Positions 41,472 to 51,014 of a stretch of 64,000 nucleotides of DNA are shown piece by piece. The stretch covers positions 124,001 to 188,000 of the forward strand of contig CALVQT010000002.1 of NCBI GenBank assembly GCA_944358375.1, written 5' to 3'. Every line of letters begins with the position of its first letter. Position 1 is the first letter of the stretch. The DNA comes from an uncultured Bacilli bacterium. Its GTDB lineage: Bacteria > Bacillota_I > Bacilli_A > RF39 > UBA660. The translations under genes were made by a program, and so were the position numbers. The notes under the pieces were generated by a model that was given only the letters and a program-made list of their open reading frames with translations, had not been told where the DNA came from and made no database searches.

Positions 41472-43211
41472 GTGGCAAATAAATATAGAAGTGTATATTG
41501 TGGAAATGTTAATGAAAATTATGTTGGAAAAGAAATTAAATTAGCAGGATGGATAGAAAATATTCGTAATTTAGGTGGACTTGTTTTTATTACTTTAAGA
41601 GATGAAAAAGGAGTAGTACAACTTATATCTAATGATGTAGAAAATTTTTCTTCTCTTAATCGTGAGAGTACTGTTACTGTTAGTGGTATAGTAAAATTAA
41701 GAACGTCTGATATGATTAATAATAATATGAAAACTGGTAAGATTGAAGTTGAAATTAAAACTTTAGAAGTATTAGGTGATGTATATAAAACATTACCATT
41801 TGAGATAAAATCAAGTAAAACTTCAAGTGAAGAAACTAGACTTAAATATAGATATTTAGATTTAAGGAATAAAGAAGTTCATGATGGAATAAGATTTAGA
41901 ACAGAAGTTATAGATTTTATTAGAAATACTATGAAAAGTATGGATTTTACAGAAATACAAACGCCAATTATAACAGCATCTAGTCCAGAAGGAGCAAGAG
42001 ATTTTATTATTCCAAGTAGAAAATATAAAGGAAAGTTTTATGCTCTTCCTCAAGCACCACAGATATTTAAACAATTATTAATGTGTAGTGGGTTTGATAA
42101 GTATTTTCAAATAGCTCCTTGTTTTAGAGATGAGGATCCAAGAAGTGATAGATTATATGGAGAATTTTATCAACTTGATTTTGAAATGTCATTTGCAGAT
42201 CAAGAGGATGTATTTGAGGTAGGCCAAAAAGTATTTTATAATGTATTTAAAAAGTTTGGTAATAAGCCAGTATCAAGTATACCATTTAGAAGAATTCCAT
42301 ATAAGGAGGCAATGGAAAAATTTGGTAGTGATAAACCCGATTTAAGAATTAATTTTGAAATAGTAAATATTACTGAAACTTTAAAAAATAATGAAAGTCC
42401 GGTATTTAAAGGAAAAGAAATTAAAGCAATGAAATTAGCATCATGTGATAAATCTAATTCATGGTTTAAAAAACTTGAAGAAGAATATAAAGATGATATT
42501 GTAAATTGTGTTGGATTTATTAAATTAGATGAAAATATTAGTGGATCTTTAGCTAAATTATTGAGTAAAGAGGAACTTGGTGATATAATTTATAATCTTA
42601 ATGCAAGAGTTGGAAATGTTATTATTATAATATGTGGTAAAAAAGGAAATAAATTTGATAAAATATGTGGTAATCTTAGAATTAAATTAGGTAATGAATT
42701 AAATTTAATTGACAAAGATAAATATGAATTTTGTATTATAGTAGATTTTCCATTTTATGAATGGAATGAGGAAGAAAATAAATATGATTTTACTCATAAT
42801 CCATTTAGTATGCCAAATGGTGGACTTGATGCATTATTAAATAAAAAGCCGGATGAAATAGTGGCATGCCAATATGATTTTGTATGTAATGGTTTAGAAA
42901 TGGCAAGTGGAGGAGAAAGAAATTATAGTCCAGTTATATTGAAAAAAGCATTTGAGATAGCTGGCTATGATGAAAGTGTAGTTGAGAGTAAATTTCCATC
43001 ATTATATCAAGCATTTCAATATGGTGCTCCACCACATGCAGGAATGGCTCCTGGAATTGATAGAATTTTGATGTTACTTAAAGATGAAGATAATATAAGA
43101 GAAATGGTAGCATTTCCAATGGCTGCTAATGGATCTGATGCATTAATGGGTTGTCCAAATGAAGTTTTCGAATATCAATTAAGAGAAACACATATCAAAA
43201 TAAGAGAATAA
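41472..43211 (+). CDS. aspS: Aspartyl-tRNA synthetase
   Basis: Class II synthetase for tRNA-Asp. It has 579 residues from GTG 41472 (AAAGGAAG upstream), opening ANKYRSVYCG. It has the N-terminal OB anticodon domain (LAGWIENIRNLGGLVFITLRD), motif 2 CFRDEDPRSDR.YGEFYQLD-type, the bacterial GAD insertion (about residues 280-410), and motif 3 GAPPHAGMAPGIDRI. The segment that is often HPFTAP reads HNPFSMP. Discriminating or non-discriminating form is not decided. Expression is controlled by the T-box upstream. Confidence 0.95.
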   Translation: MANKYRSVYCGNVNENYVGKEIKLAGWIENIRNLGGLVFITLRDEKGVVQLISNDVENFSSLNRESTVTVSGIVKLRTSDMINNNMKTGKIEVEIKTLEVLGDVYKTLPFEIKSSKTSSEETRLKYRYLDLRNKEVHDGIRFRTEVIDFIRNTMKSMDFTEIQTPIITASSPEGARDFIIPSRKYKGKFYALPQAPQIFKQLLMCSGFDKYFQIAPCFRDEDPRSDRLYGEFYQLDFEMSFADQEDVFEVGQKVFYNVFKKFGNKPVSSIPFRRIPYKEAMEKFGSDKPDLRINFEIVNITETLKNNESPVFKGKEIKAMKLASCDKSNSWFKKLEEEYKDDIVNCVGFIKLDENISGSLAKLLSKEELGDIIYNLNARVGNVIIIICGKKGNKFDKICGNLRIKLGNELNLIDKDKYEFCIIVDFPFYEWNEEENKYDFTHNPFSMPNGGLDALLNKKPDEIVACQYDFVCNGLEMASGGERNYSPVILKKAFEIAGYDESVVESKFPSLYQAFQYGAPPHAGMAPGIDRILMLLKDEDNIREMVAFPMAANGSDALMGCPNEVFEYQLRETHIKIRE

Positions 43212-43222
43212 TTGGTGAGTAG

Positions 43223-43684
43223 ATGACATATTCATTAATATATAAATTTAGAAAAAAAAATAACAAATTTGATAATTTAGATAACTTTGAAGTAATTAAT
43301 GTAACGAAGGACAGACTATTAGACATTATAAATTCTTATTTAAGAAAAATAATATATTATTGTTCTATGGATGAATTTATTCAAAATAAAACAAATTTTA
43401 ATATGAAAAAGTATCAAGAATATATACAAAATTTTAAAAATTTATTTGATGAAGGCAAATATAATATAAAAAATTCTATGAATATAGCATTTGAATATAT
43501 TAAAAATCAATTAAACGATTGTAATATTTATGATGAAAATTTAGAAGAAGTGGGTGAAGACATTTTATCTTCAATTGCAAAATTACGAGATAGTGAAAGT
43601 AATAATTATGATTATGTAGATAAATTTATAAATTATTTAAATAATCAAGTAAGTTATAATTTTAAATTAAGAAAGGAAAAATAA
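43223..43684 (+). CDS. Unknown helical protein between aspS and lysS
   Basis: A 153-residue acidic protein rich in Asn, Lys and Tyr, apparently all helical. There is no signal peptide, membrane helix or motif that I recognise. TTGGTGAG precedes the start at 11 bases after aspS, and lysS follows after one base, so it is inside an operon of aminoacyl-tRNA synthetases. A role with these genes is not shown by the sequence. Confidence 0.6.
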   Translation: MTYSLIYKFRKKNNKFDNLDNFEVINVTKDRLLDIINSYLRKIIYYCSMDEFIQNKTNFNMKKYQEYIQNFKNLFDEGKYNIKNSMNIAFEYIKNQLNDCNIYDENLEEVGEDILSSIAKLRDSESNNYDYVDKFINYLNNQVSYNFKLRKEK

Positions 43685-43685
43685 T

Positions 43686-45173
43686 ATGGAAAGAGTTTAT
43701 AGTGAACAAGAATTAGTAAGAAGAAGCAAAGCAGAAAAATTAAAAGAACTTGGATTAGATCCATTTGGCAGCGCATTTGATAAAAAAGATTATGCTATTG
43801 ATTTAAAAGAAAAATATAAAAATGTAGATCATGAGGCATTTGAAAATATGCAAGATACTGCTACAGTAGCAGGAAGAATAATGTTTATTAGAAAGATGGG
43901 TAAAGCATCATTCTTTTCAATAAAAGATAAAACAGGTTTGATACAAATATACATATCTATTAATGATATTGGCGAGGATGATTATAATTTATTTAAAAGT
44001 GCTGATATTGGAGATATTGTAGGTATACATGGTAAGATTATGAAAACTAAAACAGGAGAATTGACAATTAAATGTTTAAAATATACTCATTTAGTTAAAG
44101 CATTAAAACCACTACCCGAGAAATTTCATGGACTTACAGATATTGAAGAAAGATATAGAAGACGTTATGTTGATTTGATAATGAATGATGAGGTTAGAAA
44201 TGTTGCATTTACTAGACCCAAAATTATTCGTGAAATACAAAGATTTATGGATAATCGTGGGTTTGTTGAAGTTGAAACACCAGTTTTACAACCGTTATTG
44301 ACAGGTGCTAGTGCAAGACCATTTATTACACATCATAATGCTCTTGATATGCCATTTTATTTAAGAATAGCACTGGAATTACCGCTTAAAAGATTATTAG
44401 TTGGTGGTCTTGAGGCTGTTTACGAGATAGGCCGTGCTTTTAGAAATGAAGGAGTTGATACTAAACATAATCCAGAGTTTACTTTAATGGAAGCATATCT
44501 TGCATATTCAAATTTAGATGGTATGATGGAAATGACTGAAAGTATGTTTAAATCTATAGCTAAGAATGTATTTAATAAATATGTATTTAATTGGTGTGGA
44601 TATGAAATTAATCTTGAAAATAAATGGGAAAAGATTAGTATGATAGATGCTATAAAAAAATATTGTGATATTGATTTTAGTAAGCTTATGTCATTAGATG
44701 AAGCAAAAAAACTTGCTGAAGAGCACAATATTGAATTAGAAGATCATTTTGAAGTTGGACATATAATAAATGCTTTTTTTGAAAAATATGTAGAAGAGCA
44801 TTTAATTCAACCAACATTCTTATATAATCATCCAGTAGAGATTAGTCCACTTACTAAAAAAGACCCAAACGATCCAAGATTTGTACAAAGATTCGAATTA
44901 TTTATTGGTGGAAAAGAATTTGCTAATGCATATACCGAATTAAATGATCCAATTGATCAACTTGAAAGATTCGAAATGCAATTAAAAGAAAAAAATTTAG
45001 GTAATTATGAGGCAAATGATATAGATATGGATTTTATTGAAGCTTTAGAATATGGTATGCCACCCGCTGGAGGGGTTGGATATGGTATTGATAGAATGTG
45101 TATGTTATTTACTGAACAAGATTCAATAAGAGATGTATTATTATTTCCTCATATGAAAGATAAAAAACAATAA
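43686..45173 (+). CDS. lysS: Lysyl-tRNA synthetase, class II
   Basis: 495 residues. The N-terminal OB-fold anticodon domain shows VAGRIMFIRKMGKASFFSIKD. Motif 1 is FVEVETPVLQP, motif 2 contains EIGRAFRNEGVDTKHNPEFT, and motif 3 is GMPPAGGVGYGIDRMCML. All are intact. The anticodon contact region and length fit bacterial LysRS. AAAGGAAAAA precedes ATG 43686. It probably belongs to the operon that begins at the aspS T-box. Confidence 0.97.
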   Translation: MERVYSEQELVRRSKAEKLKELGLDPFGSAFDKKDYAIDLKEKYKNVDHEAFENMQDTATVAGRIMFIRKMGKASFFSIKDKTGLIQIYISINDIGEDDYNLFKSADIGDIVGIHGKIMKTKTGELTIKCLKYTHLVKALKPLPEKFHGLTDIEERYRRRYVDLIMNDEVRNVAFTRPKIIREIQRFMDNRGFVEVETPVLQPLLTGASARPFITHHNALDMPFYLRIALELPLKRLLVGGLEAVYEIGRAFRNEGVDTKHNPEFTLMEAYLAYSNLDGMMEMTESMFKSIAKNVFNKYVFNWCGYEINLENKWEKISMIDAIKKYCDIDFSKLMSLDEAKKLAEEHNIELEDHFEVGHIINAFFEKYVEEHLIQPTFLYNHPVEISPLTKKDPNDPRFVQRFELFIGGKEFANAYTELNDPIDQLERFEMQLKEKNLGNYEANDIDMDFIEALEYGMPPAGGVGYGIDRMCMLFTEQDSIRDVLLFPHMKDKKQ

Positions 45174-45185
45174 TTAGGAGAAATC

Positions 45186-45491
45186 ATGAAAAAATATATA
45201 AAAGAATATATAAACGAAATAGAATCAAAGGATAAATTAAACCAAAATGAATTAAATGAATTATTAATTAAAATTAAATTTTTTTCTCATGAAAGATTGA
45301 TTCATTTAATAATAATGTTATTTGTAGCATTATTTACTGTATTATTTCTAATATTATCTTATTTTAATAGTCTAATGTTTATAATTGCTATTATATTGAT
45401 TATATTGTTAGTCTTTTATATTTTTCACTATTTCTTTTTAGAAAATAATGTTCAATATTTATATAAAATATATGATAGATTTAAAAAATAA
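45186..45491 (+). CDS. Small membrane protein of unknown function
   Basis: 101 residues: a charged helix (KEYINEIESKDKLNQNEL...) of about 35 residues, two membrane helices (about residues 37-58 and 63-85), then a short helix (NNVQYLYKIYDRFKK). Layout resembles the small proteins at 37744-38583. TAGGAG precedes the start. It is the last gene before a strong terminator. Confidence 0.6.
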   Translation: MKKYIKEYINEIESKDKLNQNELNELLIKIKFFSHERLIHLIIMLFVALFTVLFLILSYFNSLMFIIAIILIILLVFYIFHYFFLENNVQYLYKIYDRFKK

Positions 45492-45508
45492 TATGATTTT
45501 ATATATGT

Positions 45509-45546
45509 GAAATTATATCAAATTAGTTGATATAATTTCTTTTAAT
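45509..45546 (+). terminator. Terminator carrying a promoter-like -10
   Basis: Perfect 13-bp stem (45509-45521 with 45527-45539), loop ATTAG, T run. The right arm contains TGATATAAT (45528-45536), an extended -10 that may start polC transcription. Confidence 0.85.
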
Positions 45547-45576
45547 TTGTATAATTATTTTAAGGTGAGTAGTAAA

Positions 45577-48500
45577 GTGAAAGATAATAAACTTGTTAGA
45601 TTTTTAAATGCAATAAATTTTAATATAGATGATAATAAATATTTTGAAAATGCCTGTATTAAAGAAGTCCTTTTGGTAAAAAAGTTAAATAAAATGACTA
45701 TTTGCTTTGATATAGATAAAACTTTACCATTAAATGTTTTCGTTGAGTTGTGTAAAAAAGGAATAACATTAAATGGAGCAGAATCAGTTAGATACAAATT
45801 TAATATATTAGATAAATGTGATTATTTTAATGATTATTTTAATTACTATTTTGATATATTAATAAATAAATGTCCTATGTTGAAATGCATAGATAAAGAT
45901 AAGATTACAATAGAAAATAATAAAATAACATTTGAAGTATTAAATAGTGTTGAGGTTAATAAAATAAATTCTTTAAGTGATAAAATTAAAAATTTTTTAA
46001 TGGATATGGGATTTAAAGATATAGAAGTTAGTGCTTATATAAATGAAGAAGATAGAAAAAAGTTTATGCAAAGCATTAAAATAGAAGATGAAATTAAAGC
46101 CGACAAAAACGAAACTAAGTTAATAAGGGGAAAAAATATTATTGGTGAAGTAAGCCAAATAAAAAATTTAATTACTAATGAAAATAATATAATAATTGCT
46201 TGTGAAGTATTTGGTATAGATTCTAGAAAAACACAAAGTGGTTGGTTTATCATTACTATTAAGTTAACTGATTATACTGATAGTATAATGGCTAATATAT
46301 TTACTAAAGATGAAGCGGAATTTAATAATTTATTAAAGAATATAAAAATAGGTAGATGGTATAAATTTAGAGGAAATGTTAAATTTAATACAAGAAGTAA
46401 TGATTATGAATATGGTATTAATGATATAGAAAACTACGATAAAAAGAAAGAAAATACTATTATAGATGATGCTGAGGTTAAAAGAGTTGAACTTCATACA
46501 CACACTATGATGAGTCAAATGGATGGGGTAGTTAAATTAGATTTATCGGCACATACATGTGAATTAATATCAAGAACAATTGATATGGGATACAAAGCGG
46601 TGGCAATAACTGACCATAATGCATGTCAAGCGTTTCCGATTTGTTATAATTTAATAAAAAACTACAATGCTAAGCAAACAGATTCAAGTAAAAGATTTAA
46701 AGGCATATTTGGATGCGAATTAACTTTAGTAGATGATACGGTTAACATAGTATATAATTCAAAGGATATTCCATTACAACATACCTTATATGTTGTATTT
46801 GATACAGAAACTACTGGATTTAATGCAGCCAGTGGAGATACAATGATTGAAATTGGAGCAGTTAAGATAAAAGATGGTGTCATTGTAGATACTTTTGATG
46901 AATTTATTAATCCTATGAGACATCTTAGTTCTAAAATTACTGAATTAACTGGTATAAATGATGATATGCTAAAAGATGCTGATGAGGAAAAAGAAGTAGT
47001 TAAAAGATTTATGAATTGGGTAGGAAACGCTCCTTTAGTTGCTCATAATGCTAAATTTGATATATCATTTTTGGATATGGCTATTAGAAGAAATAATTTA
47101 GGTATATTTAATAGTTGTGTTATAGATACATTAGAGTTGTCGAGAAGTTTAGATCAAGGATTTGCAAGACATAGTCTGTCTGCATTAGTTAAAAGATATG
47201 ATGTTGAGTTTGATGAAGACTCACACCATAGAGCAGATTATGATGCCATGGGAACAGCATTAGTATTTGATAAGATGCTTAAAAAATTATTGGATAGAAA
47301 TTTCGAAAGAATAACTGATTTAAGCAAATTGGTATCTAAAGAAGAAATACATAAATTTGGTAGAACATTTCATTTTAATGCAATTGCTTTAAATAGAAAT
47401 GGACTTAAAAATTTATTTAAAATAGTTTCTCTTGCAAATACAACTTATTTATATAAAACTCCAAGAATTTTAAGAAGTAAATTAAATGAATTGAGAGATG
47501 GTCTTTTAATAGGTAGTGGTTGTTATGAATCAGAGGTATTTATTGAAGCAAGAAGCAAAGATAATGAAGAACTAACAAATATTATTAATTTTTATGATTA
47601 TGTAGAAGTTCAGCCGCCTGAGGTATATGATCATTTGATTCAAACTGGTGATTTTGCTAATGGATTAGAACTTAAAAGTCATATTGAAAAAATTATTTCT
47701 GCTACTAAAGAAGCTGGTAAAATAATTGTTGCTACTGGAGATGTACATCATTTTACAAGAGAAGATAAAATTTATAGAGAAATTATAGTTAATCAAAAAG
47801 TACCAGGTGGTGGAAGACATCCACTTGCTAAAACATCTATTAAATCTATACCATCACAACATTTTAGAACGACTAAAGAAATGTTGAATGATTTTAGTTT
47901 TTTAGATAAAAATTTAGCGTACGAAATCGTTGTTACAAATACAAATAAAATAGCTGATATGGTTGAAGAATTTGAAGTAATTATGGATACTAAAGGAGTT
48001 CCATTTTCACCAAGGGTAAGAAGTGATGATGGAAAAAGTTATTTGGATTGTTCAAGAGTAGTTACAGATTTAGTATATCAAAGAGCAGCTTCATGGTATT
48101 CAGAAAACTTGCCACATAATATAGAAGAAAGAATATCTAAAGAATTATATGGAGATGCAATATATAAATATTGGGAAGATAAATTAACTAAAGAAAATCC
48201 TAATATGGATAAAAATAGTTTAATTGATGAAATATTTAAAAATCTTCATAATAGTATTTTAGAAGGATTCGATAAAGTAAAAGAATTATTAAGAGAATAT
48301 GTATCTAGTAATTGGGATAATGATGTAGATAAAGAAATGAATGATGATAACATCAATAAAAAAATAAAAAAAACTCTAGGTGGAATTATTGGTGGTGGAT
48401 TTGATCCAATATATTTAATTGCACAAAGACTAGTTAAACATTCTAATGATGATGGTTACATAGTTGGTAGTAGAGGTAGTGTTGGTAGTAGTTTTGTTGC

Positions 48501-50196
48501 TACTATGATGGGAATTACAGAAGTAAATCCATTGCCAGCTCATTATAGATGTTTAAAATGCAAGCATAGTGAATTTAATGATGAAGAGGGTATTGCTCTT
48601 GGCATTAATTATTCTAGTGGTTTTGATTTACCTGATAAAAAATGTCCTGTTTGTGGAGAATTAATGAAAAAAGATGGACAAGATATGCCATTTGCAACTT
48701 TTCTAGGGTTTAATGCTGATAAAGTACCAGATATAGATCTTAATTTTTCAGATTTAAATCAAGCAAGTGCTCATGAGTATACAAAAGTATTATTTGGAGT
48801 AGATAATGTTTATAGAGCAGGTACTATTGGTACAGTTGCTGAAAAAACAGCATTTGGATTTGTTAAAGGCTATTTTGAAGATAGAGGAATATTTGATAAA
48901 AGGAGTTGTGAAATTGAAAGACTTGCAATTGGATGCACTGGTGTAAAGAGAACTACTGGTCAACATCCTGGTGGAATTGTAGTTGTTCCTGATTATAAAG
49001 AAGTATTTGACTTTACTCCATTTCAATATCCAGCAGATGATCCAAATTCTGCATGGAGAACAACACATTTTGATTATCACTCTTTAGAAGAAAATTTATT
49101 AAAATTAGATATTTTAGGGCATTCTGATCCAACCCAATTAAGATTAATACAAGATTTAAGTAAAACAAATGTATTAGATGTTCCATTAGATGATAAACAA
49201 ACTATGAGTATATTCTCATCATTAGAAGCATTAAATGTAACTGAAGAACAAATAATGTGTCCTACTGGTACTCTTGGAATTCCCGAATTTGGTACACCAT
49301 TTACCATAAGCATGGTTAATGAAACAAAACCAACAACATTCGCAGAACTAGTTAAAATATCTGGTTTATCTCATGGTACAGATGTATGGTTAGGCAATGC
49401 AAGAGATTTATGTACTCCTGATATTGATGGCAATATTAAAGTGCCTTTTAAAGAAGTTATTGGTTGTCGTGATGATATTATGGTATATTTAATGTACAAA
49501 GGATTAAAACCGATAAAAGCATTTAAAATAATGGAATTTGTTAGAAAAGGAAAAGCATCAAAAGATCTAACTACTTGGGCAGAACATAAAAAAACTATGC
49601 AAGATGCTGGTATTGAAGATTGGTTTATTGATTCTTGCCAAAAAATCAAATACATGTTTCCAAAAGCACATGCAGCAGCTTATGTAACTAGTGCATTTAG
49701 AATAGCTTGGTATAAAGTGCATATGCCAATATATTTTTATGCTTCTTGGTTTTCTACAAAGGCAACAGCATTTGATATTGAATCAATGATTAAAGGGTAT
49801 GACGCAATTAAAGAAAGACTTATTGAAATTAAAAATAAAGGTTATGATGCTACTAATAAAGAAAGTGGTATCTCTGAATGTTTAAATGTTGCACTTGAAA
49901 TGGCGGCTAGAGGAATTAAAGTAAGTAATTTTGATTTGTACAAGAGTAAAAGTAATACATTTGATGTTCTAGATGATAATACATTAATTCCACCATTTAT
50001 TACAATAGATGGCTTGGGTGAGACAGTAGCACAAAATATAGAAATAGAAGCTAAAAAAGGAAAATTTATAAGTGTTGAAGATTTCCAAAATAGATGTAAA
50101 GTATCGCAAACTTTAGTAGATAAATTAAGAACTTTAGGTTTATTTGATAATATGCCAGAAAGTTCACAATTATCATTATTTGATTTTGAGGTGTAG
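45577..50196 (+). CDS. polC: DNA polymerase III, PolC-type alpha subunit
   Basis: Replicative polymerase of Firmicutes, 1539 residues from GTG 45577 (AAGGTGAG upstream). Domains in order: N-terminal region, OB fold (about residues 200-300), PHP domain (VELHTHTMMSQMDG, then ITDHN) interrupted by a DEDDh proofreading exonuclease (VFDTETTGF at about 410, AHNAKFDISFL), PHP continuation (ATGDVHHF), then the C-family polymerase core (GSRGSVGSS and PDIDLNFS, with catalytic Asp residues) and zinc-binding CPVCG. It ends in a Leu/Phe-rich tail SQLSLFDF, a beta-clamp binding motif. The next gene begins one base after the stop. Confidence 0.97.
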   Translation: MKDNKLVRFLNAINFNIDDNKYFENACIKEVLLVKKLNKMTICFDIDKTLPLNVFVELCKKGITLNGAESVRYKFNILDKCDYFNDYFNYYFDILINKCPMLKCIDKDKITIENNKITFEVLNSVEVNKINSLSDKIKNFLMDMGFKDIEVSAYINEEDRKKFMQSIKIEDEIKADKNETKLIRGKNIIGEVSQIKNLITNENNIIIACEVFGIDSRKTQSGWFIITIKLTDYTDSIMANIFTKDEAEFNNLLKNIKIGRWYKFRGNVKFNTRSNDYEYGINDIENYDKKKENTIIDDAEVKRVELHTHTMMSQMDGVVKLDLSAHTCELISRTIDMGYKAVAITDHNACQAFPICYNLIKNYNAKQTDSSKRFKGIFGCELTLVDDTVNIVYNSKDIPLQHTLYVVFDTETTGFNAASGDTMIEIGAVKIKDGVIVDTFDEFINPMRHLSSKITELTGINDDMLKDADEEKEVVKRFMNWVGNAPLVAHNAKFDISFLDMAIRRNNLGIFNSCVIDTLELSRSLDQGFARHSLSALVKRYDVEFDEDSHHRADYDAMGTALVFDKMLKKLLDRNFERITDLSKLVSKEEIHKFGRTFHFNAIALNRNGLKNLFKIVSLANTTYLYKTPRILRSKLNELRDGLLIGSGCYESEVFIEARSKDNEELTNIINFYDYVEVQPPEVYDHLIQTGDFANGLELKSHIEKIISATKEAGKIIVATGDVHHFTREDKIYREIIVNQKVPGGGRHPLAKTSIKSIPSQHFRTTKEMLNDFSFLDKNLAYEIVVTNTNKIADMVEEFEVIMDTKGVPFSPRVRSDDGKSYLDCSRVVTDLVYQRAASWYSENLPHNIEERISKELYGDAIYKYWEDKLTKENPNMDKNSLIDEIFKNLHNSILEGFDKVKELLREYVSSNWDNDVDKEMNDDNINKKIKKTLGGIIGGGFDPIYLIAQRLVKHSNDDGYIVGSRGSVGSSFVATMMGITEVNPLPAHYRCLKCKHSEFNDEEGIALGINYSSGFDLPDKKCPVCGELMKKDGQDMPFATFLGFNADKVPDIDLNFSDLNQASAHEYTKVLFGVDNVYRAGTIGTVAEKTAFGFVKGYFEDRGIFDKRSCEIERLAIGCTGVKRTTGQHPGGIVVVPDYKEVFDFTPFQYPADDPNSAWRTTHFDYHSLEENLLKLDILGHSDPTQLRLIQDLSKTNVLDVPLDDKQTMSIFSSLEALNVTEEQIMCPTGTLGIPEFGTPFTISMVNETKPTTFAELVKISGLSHGTDVWLGNARDLCTPDIDGNIKVPFKEVIGCRDDIMVYLMYKGLKPIKAFKIMEFVRKGKASKDLTTWAEHKKTMQDAGIEDWFIDSCQKIKYMFPKAHAAAYVTSAFRIAWYKVHMPIYFYASWFSTKATAFDIESMIKGYDAIKERLIEIKNKGYDATNKESGISECLNVALEMAARGIKVSNFDLYKSKSNTFDVLDDNTLIPPFITIDGLGETVAQNIEIEAKKGKFISVEDFQNRCKVSQTLVDKLRTLGLFDNMPESSQLSLFDFEV

Positions 50197-50197
50197 T

Positions 50198-50947
50198 ATG
50201 AGAGTAGTGGTTTTATCTAGCAGTAGTGCTGGAAATTCTACATTTATTGAATTTAATAATATAAGATTTTTAATAGATGCGGGATTAGGTTTTAATGATA
50301 TTAAAAATAAATTATCAGAAATAAATGTAAAACCAGAAACAATAAATTTTATTGTCGTAACACATGCTCATAGTGATCATGTAAGAAGCATTCATTCTTT
50401 TAATAGAATATATGGTACTAAAATATATATATCGAAGGGGACATTTGAAGAATATTCTAAAAAAAGTATGCTTAAAAATTATGAATTTATTGATAATATT
50501 GTAAATATAGATGGTATAGAAGTAACTAAAATACCAATATCACATGATAAAAGAGGCTATGGTTATGTATTTGAAAAAAATAATGAATCAGTTTGTTATA
50601 TGGCAGATACTGGAATGATAAATTATAAATATCATGAATTATTTAAGAATAAGAATGTATATTTATTTGAAAGTAATCATGATGTAGAAATGGAAATGAA
50701 TGGTACAAAAGATGAAATGACTAAAATTAGAAATATTGGAGATATGGGTCATTTATCTAATGAAGATTGTGCTAAATATTTAAATTTATTTATTGGAAAT
50801 AATACAAAAGCAATAATATTAATTCATATTAGTGAACATGATAATACCATTGAACTTGCATATAATGTAAATAGAAATAATATTAGAAAAGATATACCAA
50901 TATATTTGTCTTATAAAAATAAAATAAGTGAAGAAATAATTATATAG
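50198..50947 (+). CDS. WalJ/YycJ-like metallo-beta-lactamase fold hydrolase
   Basis: 249 residues from ATG 50198 (GAGGTG upstream, inside the end of polC). The metal site THAHSDH is typical of the metallo-beta-lactamase fold. The N-terminus MRVVVLSSSSAGNSTFI matches YycJ/WalJ, and ESNHDVEMEMNG and DMGHLSN follow. WalJ proteins are associated with the WalRK cell-wall regulatory system and with DNA-exonuclease activity in some reports. Here the walRK genes are absent and the gene is coupled to polC. Homology is fair; precise role is inferred. Confidence 0.88.
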   Translation: MRVVVLSSSSAGNSTFIEFNNIRFLIDAGLGFNDIKNKLSEINVKPETINFIVVTHAHSDHVRSIHSFNRIYGTKIYISKGTFEEYSKKSMLKNYEFIDNIVNIDGIEVTKIPISHDKRGYGYVFEKNNESVCYMADTGMINYKYHELFKNKNVYLFESNHDVEMEMNGTKDEMTKIRNIGDMGHLSNEDCAKYLNLFIGNNTKAIILIHISEHDNTIELAYNVNRNNIRKDIPIYLSYKNKISEEIII

Positions 50948-50962
50948 TTATTTCTTTTTTAT
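50931..50962 (+). terminator. Terminator after walJ-like gene
   Basis: AAGAAATAA (50931-50939), loop of eight bases that includes the stop codon, TTATTTCTT (50948-50956), then T run. Confidence 0.75.
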
Positions 50963-50966
50963 TTTG

Positions 50967-50996
50967 TTTACTAATTAATGCTATCCGTGGTACAAT
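50967..50996 (+). promoter_or_regulatory. Promoter of alr operon
   Basis: TTTACT (50967-50972), 18-base spacer, TACAAT (50991-50996) with extended TG. Confidence 0.7.
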
Positions 50997-51014
50997 AATT
51001 ATGGTGGATTTAAC

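Noticed and set aside
41215..41478. Minus-strand frame over the aspS leader
   Set aside because: It covers the T-box and promoter of aspS and has no ribosome site or family match.
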